Source: Epibacterium ulvae (lineage in GTDB: Bacteria; Pseudomonadota; Alphaproteobacteria; Rhodobacterales; Rhodobacteraceae). From it: a stretch of 64,000 nt of DNA. Of this stretch, positions 19,724 to 30,426 are shown one piece after another (position 1 is the stretch's first letter; each line of letters starts with the position of its first letter). Where the stretch lies: positions 30,584 through 94,583 of the forward strand of contig NZ_JAHHIR010000030.1 in assembly GCF_018678075.1 (NCBI RefSeq), in the 5' to 3' direction. The notes under the pieces are model-generated. The model saw nothing but the letters and a program-made list of their open reading frames with translations, did not search any database and was not told the DNA's origin. Both the position numbers and the translations under genes were made by a program.

Positions 19724-20050
19724 ATGAAATTTATCAAAACACCCGGCTTGCTTTTGGTGTCCCTGCTTGCCGTTTCCGCCTGTGTTTCACCCGACGTTGT
19801 AACCAAGTCTAATATAGGTGACCGTGATCTGACATGTGAGCAAATCGCTACTCAACTGGTACAGTTAGAAGAAATTCGCGCCGAGGCAGAAAAGGGAAAA
19901 ACCGCGTCTGGTAAAAACGTCGCGGCGGCAATTCTGTTTTGGCCGGCAATTATCGGCAACTACCAAAATGCGAAACAGGCTTTGGAGGCAGCAAATGAGC
20001 GCCACGAAGTTCTGGTCGAGTTAGCGCACAAGAAAAATTGTGAACTATAA
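19724..20050 (+). CDS. Small predicted lipoprotein of unknown function
   Basis: 108 residues. Signal MKFIKTPGLLLVSLLAVSAC ends in a lipobox with Cys20. The mature part is short, with a helix (CEQIATQLVQLEEIRAEAEKGK), a hydrophobic stretch AAAILFWPAIIGNY and a final amphipathic helix NAKQALEAANERHEVLVELAHKKN. No enzyme motif is visible. The gene and the 160 bp before it are clearly more AT-rich than the neighbours, which hints at lower expression constraint or acquisition. It is followed by a ten-C run and a strong terminator, and is monocistronic. Confidence 0.75.
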   Translation: MKFIKTPGLLLVSLLAVSACVSPDVVTKSNIGDRDLTCEQIATQLVQLEEIRAEAEKGKTASGKNVAAAILFWPAIIGNYQNAKQALEAANERHEVLVELAHKKNCEL

Positions 20051-20053
20051 AGG

Positions 20054-20063
20054 CCCCCCCCCC
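20054..20063. repeat. Homopolymeric tract of ten C residues
   Basis: Ten consecutive C residues start 3 bp after the lipoprotein stop codon and lie outside any coding frame. Such tracts are slippage-prone in replication and sequencing. Confidence 0.7.
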
Positions 20064-20094
20064 AACCTGTTCAACATCTTGATCTGTTGAGTTT

Positions 20095-20121
20095 GCAGGA
20101 GGGTGACCTCCTGCATTTTTT
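20095..20121 (+). terminator. Rho-independent terminator after small lipoprotein gene
   Basis: GCAGGAGG (20095-20102) pairs perfectly with CCTCCTGC (20107-20114) across GTGA, followed by ATTTTTT. The T run touches the map stop codon on the other strand. Confidence 0.9.
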
Positions 20122-20929
20122 ATGCGCATGTCGGGTGGAATTTACCGGCGGGCGATAGTGTGAAAATCTCAAACCCGTCGCCGGTTACACCGATTGAATG
20201 TTCAAACTGCGCGGACAGCGATTTGTCGCGGGTCACAGCGGTCCATTCGTCTGCCAGAACCTTGGTTTCCGGACGGCCTAGATTGATCATCGGTTCGATT
20301 GTAAAGAACATGCCTTCTTCCAGAACAGGTCCAGTTCCGGGGCGGCCATAATGCAGCACGTTTGGCGGTGCGTGGAACACTTGGCCCAAACCGTGGCCGC
20401 AGAAATCACGCACCACGCTCATCCGGTGGCTTTCGGCATAGACCTGAATTGCGTGGCCGATATCACCAAATGTATTGCCCGGTTTGACGGCCTCGATCCC
20501 TTTCATCAGGGAGTCGTGGGTCACCTGTATCAGACGTTCCGCCTTGCGGGGCAGTTTGCCGGCTACAAACATCCGGCTGGTGTCCCCAAACCATCCATCC
20601 AAGATCACAGTGACGTCGATATTCATAATATCGCCGTCTTTCAGCTTTTTGTCGCTTGGGATGCCGTGGCAGACCACATGGTTCACACTTATGCAGCTGG
20701 CATGCTGGTAGCCTTTGTAGCCGATCGTGGCTGAGGTCGAGCGGGACGCCTCAACCATTTCCGTGATCAGACGGTCGATTTCACCGGTGGTCTGGCCGGG
20801 GAAAACATGCGGTGCGATGTCATCAAGGATCTGCGCCGCCAGCTTGCCTGCAGCGTGCATGCCAGCAAAATCCGCGTCTTGGTAGATGCGGATGCCGTCT
20901 TTGGTGGTGCGGCCGTCTTTTGATCTCAT
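20120..20929 (-). CDS. map: Type I methionine aminopeptidase
   Basis: 269 residues from ATG at 20929, with GGAG 6 nt upstream; a TTG four codons earlier is unlikely. The five metal ligands fall in the expected motifs: NIDVTVILDGWFGDTSRMF (two Asp), GHGLGQVFHAP (His), FTIEPMINLG (Glu) and AQFEHSIGVT (Glu). No N-terminal zinc finger. It removes the initiator methionine from nascent proteins. It lies 79 bp downstream of sfsA on the same strand, probably one transcript. Confidence 0.96.
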   Translation of the reverse strand: MRSKDGRTTKDGIRIYQDADFAGMHAAGKLAAQILDDIAPHVFPGQTTGEIDRLITEMVEASRSTSATIGYKGYQHASCISVNHVVCHGIPSDKKLKDGDIMNIDVTVILDGWFGDTSRMFVAGKLPRKAERLIQVTHDSLMKGIEAVKPGNTFGDIGHAIQVYAESHRMSVVRDFCGHGLGQVFHAPPNVLHYGRPGTGPVLEEGMFFTIEPMINLGRPETKVLADEWTAVTRDKSLSAQFEHSIGVTGDGFEIFTLSPAGKFHPTCA

Positions 20930-21008
20930 CAAGGGCTCCAATGCTTACCTGTTGGCCCGTATTTAAGGGGTTTTCCGACGAAGGGCCAGTGCCCCTGACG
21001 CTTGCGCG

Positions 21009-21710
21009 TTATACAGTCAGAACGGGCTTTCCAATCTCTATACCGTCAGGCGAAATTACCGTGTCATAAACCAAATGTTGCACACCTTGGGATTTAGCCT
21101 CCGCAAAAGCCGCCGCATATGTGGGGTCTATGTCCGCAGCCAAAGTGAAACGATCACAATCGGTGCGTTGGATCAGGTACAACATGACCGCGCGGTGGCC
21201 CAATTTGACCATCTCGGCCAGCTCAATCAGATGTTTGGTGCCGCGTTTTGTCACACTGTCCGGAAACTCAGCCAATCTAGGCTGACGCGATAGGGTCACG
21301 CTTTTGACTTCGACGTAGCAGTCCGGCAACCCAGCCGCGCTGAGCAAAAAGTCGATCCGGCTGTTTTCACCGTATTTCACCTCGGGACGGACATCGGTGT
21401 AGTCGGCAAGCTCTTGCACGGCGCGGCTTTCCAATGCCGCGCGCAGGGCTCGGTTGGGCACAGAGGTATCAACCCCGGTAAAATGCCCGCCGTCATGTTC
21501 GACCAACCGCCAGCCGTATTTCAGCTTTTTCTTTGGATCATCATTGGGTTCCAGCCAGATACGCATACCCGGTTCGGCCAACCCCATCATTGAGCCCGGA
21601 TTGGCGCAATGGGCGGTGATCACCTGCCCGTCCTCAAGCTGACAGTCAGCAAGAAAGCGTTTGTAGCGTTTCACAAGCGTGGCGGGGATCAGGGGCGTTG
21701 GAAAATTCAT
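21009..21710 (-). CDS. sfsA: SfsA family protein (DNA-binding/nuclease; sugar fermentation stimulation)
   Basis: 233 residues, full family length. Conserved blocks: LVKRYKRFLADC at the N-terminus, TAHCANPGSMMGL, PNRALRAALE, and the nuclease-like core YGENSRIDFLLS...CYVEVKSVTL followed by FPDSVTKRGTKHL. The ExK and D arrangement (RIDFLL / VEVKSVT) is that of PD-(D/E)XK enzymes. In E. coli SfsA was named for stimulating maltose genes; its cellular role is poorly defined. Divergent from the CinA-like gene, upstream of map. Confidence 0.93.
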   Translation of the reverse strand: MNFPTPLIPATLVKRYKRFLADCQLEDGQVITAHCANPGSMMGLAEPGMRIWLEPNDDPKKKLKYGWRLVEHDGGHFTGVDTSVPNRALRAALESRAVQELADYTDVRPEVKYGENSRIDFLLSAAGLPDCYVEVKSVTLSRQPRLAEFPDSVTKRGTKHLIELAEMVKLGHRAVMLYLIQRTDCDRFTLAADIDPTYAAAFAEAKSQGVQHLVYDTVISPDGIEIGKPVLTV

Positions 21711-21826
21711 GGCCTATGCATGTCAGACAATTGCGAAAAATCAACGGCTTTGTGACATTGATCAGTTGCACGATCTGTGGGCAGGTCTATCTTGCACACA
21801 TAAGGCCAACATATGGGAGATCTCGG

Positions 21827-22549
21827 ATGACCAACCCCACTGCTGCCATGCTTGTCATTGGCGATGAAATCCTGTCTGGCCGCACGCGAGATGCCAATAT
21901 GTACTATCTCGCAGGTGAATTGACCAATCACGGCATCGACCTGAAAGAGGTGCGTGTTGTCAGCGATGATGCCCAGGCGATTGTAACGGCCGTTACCGCG
22001 CTTTCGGGCAATTATGACCATGTCTTTAGCAGCGGCGGCATCGGTCCGACCCATGATGATATCACCGCCGATTGCATCGCACGGGCCTTTGGTGTGCATC
22101 TGGATGTACGTGATGATGCCCGCGCTATTCTCGCGGCGCACTACCAGGAAACCGGAAAAGAGATGAACGCCGCCCGTCTCCGCATGGCGCGGATCCCCGA
22201 AGGAGCTGCACTAATCGAAAATCCAGTTTCGGCCGCGCCGGGATTCACGATCCGCAATGTGCATGTGATGGCAGGTGTCCCTTCGGTGTTTCAGGCTATG
22301 GTTGTGGGTGTGTTGGCCACGATTGCTGGGGGCGCGCCGCTTTTGTCGCAGACGTTGCGGGTTGATCGCGGCGAAGGCGACATTGCCGAGATCCTCAGCC
22401 AGGTTGCCGATGATTTCGCGGATCTATCTATCGGTTGCTACCCTTTTCAACAAAACGGAGCCTTTGGTGCCAATGTCGTCTTGCGGGGCACCGATGGCGC
22501 GCGGATCGAAGCGGCGCTGAACGCACTGGTGGCGGGGTTGCAGATATGA
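21827..22549 (+). CDS. CinA N-domain (MoCF-biosynthesis-fold) protein
   Basis: 240 residues from ATG at 21827 (MTNPTAAMLVIGDEILSGRTRDANM). Contains the molybdopterin-binding/CinA N-terminal domain: IGDEILSGRT, then VFSSGGIGPTHDDIT near residue 67. It lacks the C-terminal nicotinamide-nucleotide amidase domain of full-length CinA, so it is the short form, often labelled competence/damage-inducible protein A. Function of the short form is not established; long CinA is an ADP-ribose pyrophosphatase/NMN deamidase. Stop overlaps the next start (ATGA), and an OmpA-like gene follows, giving a likely three-gene operon. Confidence 0.87.
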   Translation: MTNPTAAMLVIGDEILSGRTRDANMYYLAGELTNHGIDLKEVRVVSDDAQAIVTAVTALSGNYDHVFSSGGIGPTHDDITADCIARAFGVHLDVRDDARAILAAHYQETGKEMNAARLRMARIPEGAALIENPVSAAPGFTIRNVHVMAGVPSVFQAMVVGVLATIAGGAPLLSQTLRVDRGEGDIAEILSQVADDFADLSIGCYPFQQNGAFGANVVLRGTDGARIEAALNALVAGLQI

Positions 22550-23283
22550 GCGATGCGGTGCCTGTGGCTGAACCAGCCTTTTACGATGTCATTGATGCAA
22601 CATGGCCTGCGGCGCGGGTCGAACGTTTGGGGGCTGTTACCCTGCGCGAGGGCAGGGGCGGCGGCAGCCGGGTATCCGCTGCAACCGTCGATGGTGAGTT
22701 CGAACCTGCGGATCTGGAAAACGCCATTTCAGCCATGCGGGACATGGGCCAAACCCCGTTGTTTATGATCCGGGACGGCGATGACGCCTTGGATCACTGG
22801 CTGGCTGAACAGGATTTCAAAGTTAAGGACCCGGTTTTTATTCGCACCGGCCGCACGGCGGATCTGGCCGAAGCGGTGCTTCCACGTGTGACGACCTTTA
22901 CCGTTTGGCCGCCTCTGGCCATTCAAAAGGACATCTGGACCGAAGGCGGCATCAACGCACCGCGTCTTGCGATCATGAAACGGGTTGTCGCGCCGAAAAC
23001 ATCGATCTTTGGCCGGGTGGATGACCAACCTGCGGCCTCGGCCTTTGTTGCGACCCACGGTGAATACGCCATGCTGCACGCGTTAGAAGTGCAGTTTGAG
23101 CATCGCCGCAAGGGGTTGGCCAAATGGATGATGTATCAATCCGCCCAATGGGCGCTGCGCAACAAAGCGCATAAACTCGCGGTGCTGGTGACCCAATCCA
23201 ATCTGGGGGCAAATGCGCTTTATGATCAGCTGGGTCTGAACATCGTCGGCGGCTATCACTACCGAGAACTCAGAAGCGCGTGA
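22546..23283 (+). CDS. GNAT-family N-acetyltransferase
   Basis: 245 residues from the ATG that overlaps the CinA-like stop. The C-terminal half has the acetyl-CoA-binding signature in ALEVQFEHRRKGLAKWMMYQSAQWA (RRKGLA as the Q/RxxGxG/A loop) and the following ALYDQLGL motif near the end. The N-terminal half (about 1-120) is a poorly conserved, degenerate GNAT-like region. Substrate unknown. Middle gene of the predicted three-gene operon from 21827 to 24255. Confidence 0.85.
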   Translation: MSDAVPVAEPAFYDVIDATWPAARVERLGAVTLREGRGGGSRVSAATVDGEFEPADLENAISAMRDMGQTPLFMIRDGDDALDHWLAEQDFKVKDPVFIRTGRTADLAEAVLPRVTTFTVWPPLAIQKDIWTEGGINAPRLAIMKRVVAPKTSIFGRVDDQPAASAFVATHGEYAMLHALEVQFEHRRKGLAKWMMYQSAQWALRNKAHKLAVLVTQSNLGANALYDQLGLNIVGGYHYRELRSA

Positions 23284-23292
23284 TGATCTGAC

Positions 23293-24255
23293 ATGCTGCG
23301 AATACCAAATCGTCGAACGGCGTTAACCGGCATGATCGCCTTGTGCGCCGCGCTGTCGGCCCATGCCGGCGAACTGGAATTGCCGCTGGGCGCAAACGCC
23401 TTGGCCAATCGCGACATGCCCTTTGCGCGCTACGATATTCCCGTTGGGCCATGGCGTGATGGGGCCGTGGCCATGGAGTTGGCCGAGGGGCGCGTGCTGC
23501 GGCGAACCTGGCGGATCAACGGCGGCCAGACCACCTTGCAGGTGTTTGACCCTTTAAGATCCCAGATCGAGACGCAGGGGTATGAGGTTCTGTTTCAATG
23601 TCACGACGTGGAATGCGGCGGCTTTGATTTCCGCTTTGCCGTGGATGTGGTGCCCGCGCCCGATATGGCGGTTGATTTCGGGGACTACCTGTTTCTTTCG
23701 GCGAAATCCGCTGCGGGGGATTTTATAACGCTTCTGGTGTCGCGGTTTGGGCGCGCGAATTTCGTGCAGCTTGTCGAGATCGGCACGGGTGATGCAAATG
23801 TGATTGTCACCCCAACTGTCGCGCCGCAAGCTGAGGTCAGCCAACCGACACGGCCCCAGACGCAAGCGGACACCGACCAGGACCTGACCAGCCGTCTGAT
23901 CAGTGCGGGCCATGCGGTTTTGGCTGGGTTAGAGTTCCAATCCGGCTCAACCACCTTGGCCCAAGAGCGATATGAAAGCCTGGACGCGCTGGCGACTTTT
24001 ATGGAGGCACAGCCCGAGCAGCGGATCCTATTGGTGGGTCACACGGATACCGTCGGCAATCTCGCGCCCAATACCGCGCTGTCTCGTGCACGGTCCGAAG
24101 CGGTGATGCGCCAGTTGCAACAAGTCTATGGTGTGGATCGCAACCGGATGGAGGCCGCAGGCGCCGGGTATATGGCACCGCTGACCACAAACCAAGACGC
24201 GGCCGGTCGAGAGATCAACCGCCGCGTCGAAGTGGTCTTGTTACCGCCCAAATGA
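23293..24255 (+). CDS. OmpA-family outer-membrane/periplasmic protein
   Basis: 320 residues. Signal peptide about 1-26 (core MIALCAALSAHA). Residues about 27-165 form a domain with two close cysteines (FQCHDVECGGFDFRF), resembling the DUF4892 domain often fused to OmpA tails; that match is tentative. Residues about 200-320 are the OmpA peptidoglycan-binding domain: LLVGHTDTVGNLAPNTALSRARSEAV and REINRRVEVVLL, with the Asp and Arg that hold diaminopimelate. It should tether something at the cell wall. It lies 9 bp after the GNAT gene, so same operon. Confidence 0.85.
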   Translation: MLRIPNRRTALTGMIALCAALSAHAGELELPLGANALANRDMPFARYDIPVGPWRDGAVAMELAEGRVLRRTWRINGGQTTLQVFDPLRSQIETQGYEVLFQCHDVECGGFDFRFAVDVVPAPDMAVDFGDYLFLSAKSAAGDFITLLVSRFGRANFVQLVEIGTGDANVIVTPTVAPQAEVSQPTRPQTQADTDQDLTSRLISAGHAVLAGLEFQSGSTTLAQERYESLDALATFMEAQPEQRILLVGHTDTVGNLAPNTALSRARSEAVMRQLQQVYGVDRNRMEAAGAGYMAPLTTNQDAAGREINRRVEVVLLPPK

Positions 24256-24266
24256 GGGAAGACGGT

Positions 24267-25172
24267 TTACCAGACCGAGGGATCTTTGTGTGCGTAGGCT
24301 TGCGCTAGGAAATCGATAAAGGCACGGACCTTGGGCTGGGTGAATTTACCCGGCGGGTAGACCGCATAGATGCCTTGGATTTCCACCGGCAGGCCAGGCA
24401 TGACGTCTTCGACCAAACCTTCTGACATCGCATCCGCATACAGGTAGCTGGGCAGATACGCGATCCCAAGGCCCGAGATCGCAGCCGTCAGCAGCGATTG
24501 CCCGTCGTTTACTGACAACCAGCCGCTGGTGCGCACCTGGCGTTTTTCGCCGGACGGAGCGGTCAGACGCCAGACACTGCCGCTGGATTGGTTCGAATAA
24601 TGCAACAACTTGTGATGGTTCAGATCGTCTATCTTTTGCGGACGGCCGAATTCTTCGAGATAGGCGGGTGACGCGATCATCCGTTTGGTTGTGTCCGCCA
24701 GCTTGCGGGCCCGCAGGGAGCTGTCTTCCAGCTCACCAATACGCACAGCCATGTCAAACCCTTCGGAGATCAGTTCAACATAACGGTTGTTCAGCACCAT
24801 ATTGACGGTGATATCCGGGAAGTCACGCAGGAAGTCCGACAGCACAGGGGACAGGTGGTTGACGCCGAAATCAGTCGCGACCGAAATCCGTAATAGGCCG
24901 GAAGGTGCGGATTGCATCGATGTCACCAACGCATCCGCTTCACCGGCATCATTTAACACACGCCGCGCGCGGTCATAATAGGCCAGACCAATTTCAGTGG
25001 GCGAAACCCGGCGGGTTGTGCGGTTCAAAAGCCGTGCACCAAGCCGCGCTTCGAGGCTGGAGACATGTTTGGAGACCGCAGATTTCGAGATGCCCATCTT
25101 CTTGGCTGCATCCGTAAAACCGCCTTGGTCTACAACATTGGCAAAGGCTTCCATTTCGGTCAGCCGATCCAT
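24267..25172 (-). CDS. LysR-family transcriptional regulator
   Basis: 301 residues. N-terminal winged helix (MDRLTEMEAFANVVDQGGFTDAAKKMGISKSAVSKHVSSLEARLGARLLNRTTRRVSPTE, given here as its ends) and a C-terminal periplasmic-binding-like effector domain. The N-terminal HTH pattern is of the DmlR/AaeR-like group. ATG at 25172 has AGGAGA upstream. It is co-directional with the upstream FadH-like gene 242 bp away; that gap shows no other gene and likely holds its promoter. Target unknown; the reductase upstream is one candidate. Confidence 0.9.
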   Translation of the reverse strand: MDRLTEMEAFANVVDQGGFTDAAKKMGISKSAVSKHVSSLEARLGARLLNRTTRRVSPTEIGLAYYDRARRVLNDAGEADALVTSMQSAPSGLLRISVATDFGVNHLSPVLSDFLRDFPDITVNMVLNNRYVELISEGFDMAVRIGELEDSSLRARKLADTTKRMIASPAYLEEFGRPQKIDDLNHHKLLHYSNQSSGSVWRLTAPSGEKRQVRTSGWLSVNDGQSLLTAAISGLGIAYLPSYLYADAMSEGLVEDVMPGLPVEIQGIYAVYPPGKFTQPKVRAFIDFLAQAYAHKDPSVW

Positions 25173-25414
25173 ATTTCCGTCTCCTAAATCATTCCTGTGC
25201 TGTGCTCAGTCTTGCAAGAAGATTGAGGCAGCTTCGCGGCGGGCGTGGGATAATTCAAGGGTTTTCGGGAAATCGTTTTCACTCTGGAAACAGGGAAACA
25301 ATCGCGACTTCAACTGGTTAAGGGTGTTGCGCTTGATTGCTCCTCAATTCCCGATGACAGCTGAATACCTTTGTTTGTTGCGAGATTTGTAAGCGAACTG
25401 AGCAATTTTGCCAG

Positions 25415-27472
<2,058 letters not shown>

Positions 27473-27583
27473 TCACACTATTCGCAGCCCCCAAGCGCTT
27501 GTCATGATCCAACGCCGCGTCACCCTCTTGCGTGTCGTCGCGGCACCGGCTCTAACTGCACTAGAAATGTGAGGGCTTTGACT

Positions 27584-28066
27584 ATGACACCTGAAGAAAT
27601 CGAACAGCTGCCCTATCGGCCGAATGTGGGCGTGATGCTGATCAATGCCGCCGGTGCGGTATTTGTGGGCCAACGTATGGATCGGCATAAGGATGCCTGG
27701 CAGATGCCGCAAGGCGGGATTGACGCAGGTGAATGTCCAAAAACGGCAGCACTGCGTGAATTGGAAGAAGAAACCGGTGTTCTACCGGAACTTGTTGAAA
27801 TCATCGCTGAAAGCGACGGTTGGTTGCCTTATGATCTGCCACATGACGTGGTGCCGCAGTTCTGGGGGGGCAAGTATCGCGGTCAGGAGCAGAAATGGTA
27901 TCTGATGCGCTTTCTTGGGCAGGACACACAAGTGAACATCGCGACCGAACACCCGGAATTTGGCGCCTGGAAGTGGCTGCCGGTCGATCAGTTGGTGGAC
28001 AATATTGTGCCCTTCAAACGCGAAGTCTATGAACGCGTCTTGGCCGAGTTTAAGGCGCATCTGTGA
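27584..28066 (+). CDS. rppH: RNA pyrophosphohydrolase RppH
   Basis: 160 residues from ATG at 27584 ([19 protein letters not shown]); the open frame continues far upstream through the fadH-like promoter region and is not used. The Nudix box [23 protein letters not shown] fits GX5EX7REUXEEXGU exactly, and the YRPNVG start and ending segments are RppH-like. It removes pyrophosphate from 5' ends of transcripts, or hydrolyses dinucleoside polyphosphates. Its TGA shares a base with the ATG of the next gene, so the secreted protein downstream is co-translated. Confidence 0.94.
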   Translation: MTPEEIEQLPYRPNVGVMLINAAGAVFVGQRMDRHKDAWQMPQGGIDAGECPKTAALRELEEETGVLPELVEIIAESDGWLPYDLPHDVVPQFWGGKYRGQEQKWYLMRFLGQDTQVNIATEHPEFGAWKWLPVDQLVDNIVPFKREVYERVLAEFKAHL

Positions 28067-28584
28067 TGGCGGGCCGGATTTTGCGCACACTGGCGGGGCT
28101 GGGCGTTGTTCTGACCTTCGCCGCCTCTAGCGCGCATGCGCTCAGCTGCGTGCCATCTGGGATCACCGACAGTTACCTGCATGCGGCAGCGTCGGATGCG
28201 GAGTTCAATGTTCTAAAAGGACGCCTGACCTTCAATCAACGCAAGCTGGATCGCCGGTTGGAAACTATTGTGCGCAGCAATAGCGGTGGAACGGTTGAGA
28301 TCACGGCGCAGCTGCAAGGCGCCGCGCTTGGGGCGGTTGGGTTCACCATTCGGGCCAATGTTCAGGCGACGTTGCACTTGACCTGTCTGGGGCCTTGGTG
28401 TCCCCGCGCGACAACGGATCGTGACGTGATCTTATTTGCTGAAAAAGTGGATGGTGGATTGCGTGTCCGCCTTGATGCCTGTTCAGGCGACCTACACGCG
28501 TTAACGCCCGAAAGTGAACAAGACGTCCTGACCTGCCACCAGGGCGGCGTTTGCATTCCACGGGCTGAGCAAGTCTTTCGATAA
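28066..28584 (+). CDS. Predicted secreted six-cysteine protein, unknown function
   Basis: 172 residues. Signal peptide about 1-25 (LAGLGVVLTFAASSAHALS). The mature part has six cysteines (SCVPSG, LTCLGPWC, DACSG, LTCHQGGVC), consistent with three disulfides in the periplasm. No family recognised. Start ATG at 28066 overlaps the rppH stop; a GTG one codon earlier is possible. A terminator follows at 28596. Genes of this type are conserved next to rppH in some Rhodobacterales is only my expectation, not checked. Confidence 0.75.
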   Translation: MAGRILRTLAGLGVVLTFAASSAHALSCVPSGITDSYLHAAASDAEFNVLKGRLTFNQRKLDRRLETIVRSNSGGTVEITAQLQGAALGAVGFTIRANVQATLHLTCLGPWCPRATTDRDVILFAEKVDGGLRVRLDACSGDLHALTPESEQDVLTCHQGGVCIPRAEQVFR

Positions 28585-28595
28585 CCGTCCAGACA

Positions 28596-28626
28596 GAAAA
28601 ACCTCCCACATGACGGGAGGCTTTTT
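28596..28626. terminator. Bidirectional terminator
   Basis: CCTCCC (28602-28607) pairs with GGGAGG (28615-28620), flanked by AAAAA and CTTTTT; lies between the converging secreted-protein and kinase genes. Confidence 0.85.
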
Positions 28627-28648
28627 GCGTTGAGATACAGAATTTGGC

Positions 28649-29638
28649 TTAGAGCAAGCCAGCAGCCGTCAGCAGATCGCGGACATCCGATTGTGGACGT
28701 GGGCCGATGTGACGGATGACTTCGCCGGCGCAGATGCAGCCGATGCGGGCACATGTTTCCAGATCGCGCCCGGTCGCCAGACCATAAAGGAAACCAGCCG
28801 CAAATTGATCGCCCGCACCTGTGGCGTCGATCGGGGTGATTTTTTCGACCGGCACATCGATCTTGGTCCCGTCGCTCAGAACCGTTGCACCGTCGCCGGA
28901 CCGGGTGCAGACCACCAAGGGGCAGATTGCAGCGGCTTTGGCCAGAGCCGCGTCCAGATCGTCGGTTTCAAACAGCGACTTGATCTCAGCCTCATTGCCG
29001 ATGACATAGTCCAGATCATGTTCGATCAGCGACAGGAAATCGGCGCGGTGACGTTCCACACAGAACGGATCTGAGATCGCGATGCCTGCTTTACCACCAC
29101 CAGCTTTGGCGGCGCGTGCCGCCTCGCGGAAGGCGGATTTGCCTTTGTCTTTGTCAAACAGATAGCCTTCGAGGAAGACGATCTTGGCGCTTTCGGCAAC
29201 ACCGGCGGGCACGTCGTCTGAGCTGACCTCGGACGAGATACCAAGATAGGTGTTCATCGACCGTTCCCCATCGGGGGACACAAAGATCATCGAGCGTGAG
29301 GTGGGCAGTTCGCCACCGGCAACGGGCGGGTTCACAAAATCAACGCCATCGTCCTGCATGGCTTGGGCGTAGAATTTGCCCAATGCATCGTCATGCACGC
29401 GGCCGATGAACGCAGCCTCAAGCCCCAGCGCGCCGGCACCGGCAATTGTATTGGCAACCGAGCCACCCGGCGTTTGCACGCGGTCGTTCATCGCCGCATA
29501 GAGCACCTCGCCGCGATCACGTTCGATCAGCTGCATGATGCCTTTTTCGATGCCCATATGCTCCAGAAAACTGTCGTCACATTGGCTGATAACGTCCACA
29601 ACGGCGTTGCCGATGCCAACAAGTTGGTAGGTTTTCAT
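28649..29638 (-). CDS. PfkB-family sugar/nucleoside kinase (adenosine-kinase-like)
   Basis: 329 residues of the ribokinase fold. N-terminal VGIGNAVVDVISQC, the glycine pair in TPGGSVANTIAGAGALG, and the anion-hole/catalytic signature DATGAGDQFAAGFLYGLATG near residue 270 with the base Asp. This subgroup in alphaproteobacteria is usually annotated adenosine kinase. ATG at 29638 overlaps the nth stop, so it is translated after nth in one operon. Confidence 0.88.
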   Translation of the reverse strand: MKTYQLVGIGNAVVDVISQCDDSFLEHMGIEKGIMQLIERDRGEVLYAAMNDRVQTPGGSVANTIAGAGALGLEAAFIGRVHDDALGKFYAQAMQDDGVDFVNPPVAGGELPTSRSMIFVSPDGERSMNTYLGISSEVSSDDVPAGVAESAKIVFLEGYLFDKDKGKSAFREAARAAKAGGGKAGIAISDPFCVERHRADFLSLIEHDLDYVIGNEAEIKSLFETDDLDAALAKAAAICPLVVCTRSGDGATVLSDGTKIDVPVEKITPIDATGAGDQFAAGFLYGLATGRDLETCARIGCICAGEVIRHIGPRPQSDVRDLLTAAGLL

Positions 29639-30279
29639 AGGGTCTTGTCCTCGAATTGACAGAGATCACGGATTATACAGGTGCCGCACAAAGGTTTGCG
29701 GGCTTTGCAATGGTATCGCCCATGTAAGATTAACCAATGGTGTGCATGTAGTTGGAAATCGGCGGGGATGTGGTCCTCCACCGCGCGTTCCACCGCATCC
29801 ACGTCCTTGCCCGGCGCAATGCCAGAGCGATTGCCGACCCGGAAGATATGCGTATCCACCGCCTGTGCAGGCTGGCGCCACCACATGTTAAGCACCACGT
29901 TGGCGGTTTTGCGACCAACGCCGGGCAGGGACTGCAGCGCGGCTCGCGAATTGGGGACTTCGCCACCGTAGTCATCCACCAGCATCCGCGACAGTTTGAT
30001 CACGTTCTTGGCCTTGTTGCGATAGAGGCCGATGGTTTTGATATGTTCGATCACGCCTTCTTCGCCAAGATCCAGCATCTTTTGCGGCGTGTCGGCGATT
30101 TTGAACAGCTCTTTGGTGGCTTTGTTCACGCCCGCATCCGTGGCCTGCGCAGACAGCGCGACAGCGACCACAAGGGTGTAGACATTCACGTGATCCAATT
30201 CACCTTTCGGTTCAGGCTCTGCGTCCTGGAACCGGGTGAAAATCTCGCGCAGGGTGTGATAATCAAGTTGCTTGGCCAT
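29635..30279 (-). CDS. nth: Endonuclease III
   Basis: 214 residues from ATG at 30279; a longer open frame upstream enters the divergent gene's promoter and has no homology. Helix-hairpin-helix LPGVGRKTANVVLN with the catalytic Lys, catalytic Asp in QAVDTHIFRVGNRSG, and the 4Fe-4S ligands in CKARKPLCGTCIIRDLC (C-x6-C-x2-C-x5-C). It excises oxidised pyrimidines and nicks abasic sites. Coupled to the kinase gene by a 4-bp overlap; divergent from another DNA-repair gene at 30427. Confidence 0.95.
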   Translation of the reverse strand: MAKQLDYHTLREIFTRFQDAEPEPKGELDHVNVYTLVVAVALSAQATDAGVNKATKELFKIADTPQKMLDLGEEGVIEHIKTIGLYRNKAKNVIKLSRMLVDDYGGEVPNSRAALQSLPGVGRKTANVVLNMWWRQPAQAVDTHIFRVGNRSGIAPGKDVDAVERAVEDHIPADFQLHAHHWLILHGRYHCKARKPLCGTCIIRDLCQFEDKTL

Positions 30280-30426
30280 TGCGGCCTTTAATGGCCTGTT
30301 GGATGGTCTGAGGCAACGGCAAAGAGGGGGTTTGCGCCTCTTTGCGCGCGCCTGTGTTCTTATCGCAGGTTTCGGGTCGCGTTGAGCCCGGGACTGGGTA
30401 AGACTTAGGCATGAAGGAGAGCGGCG

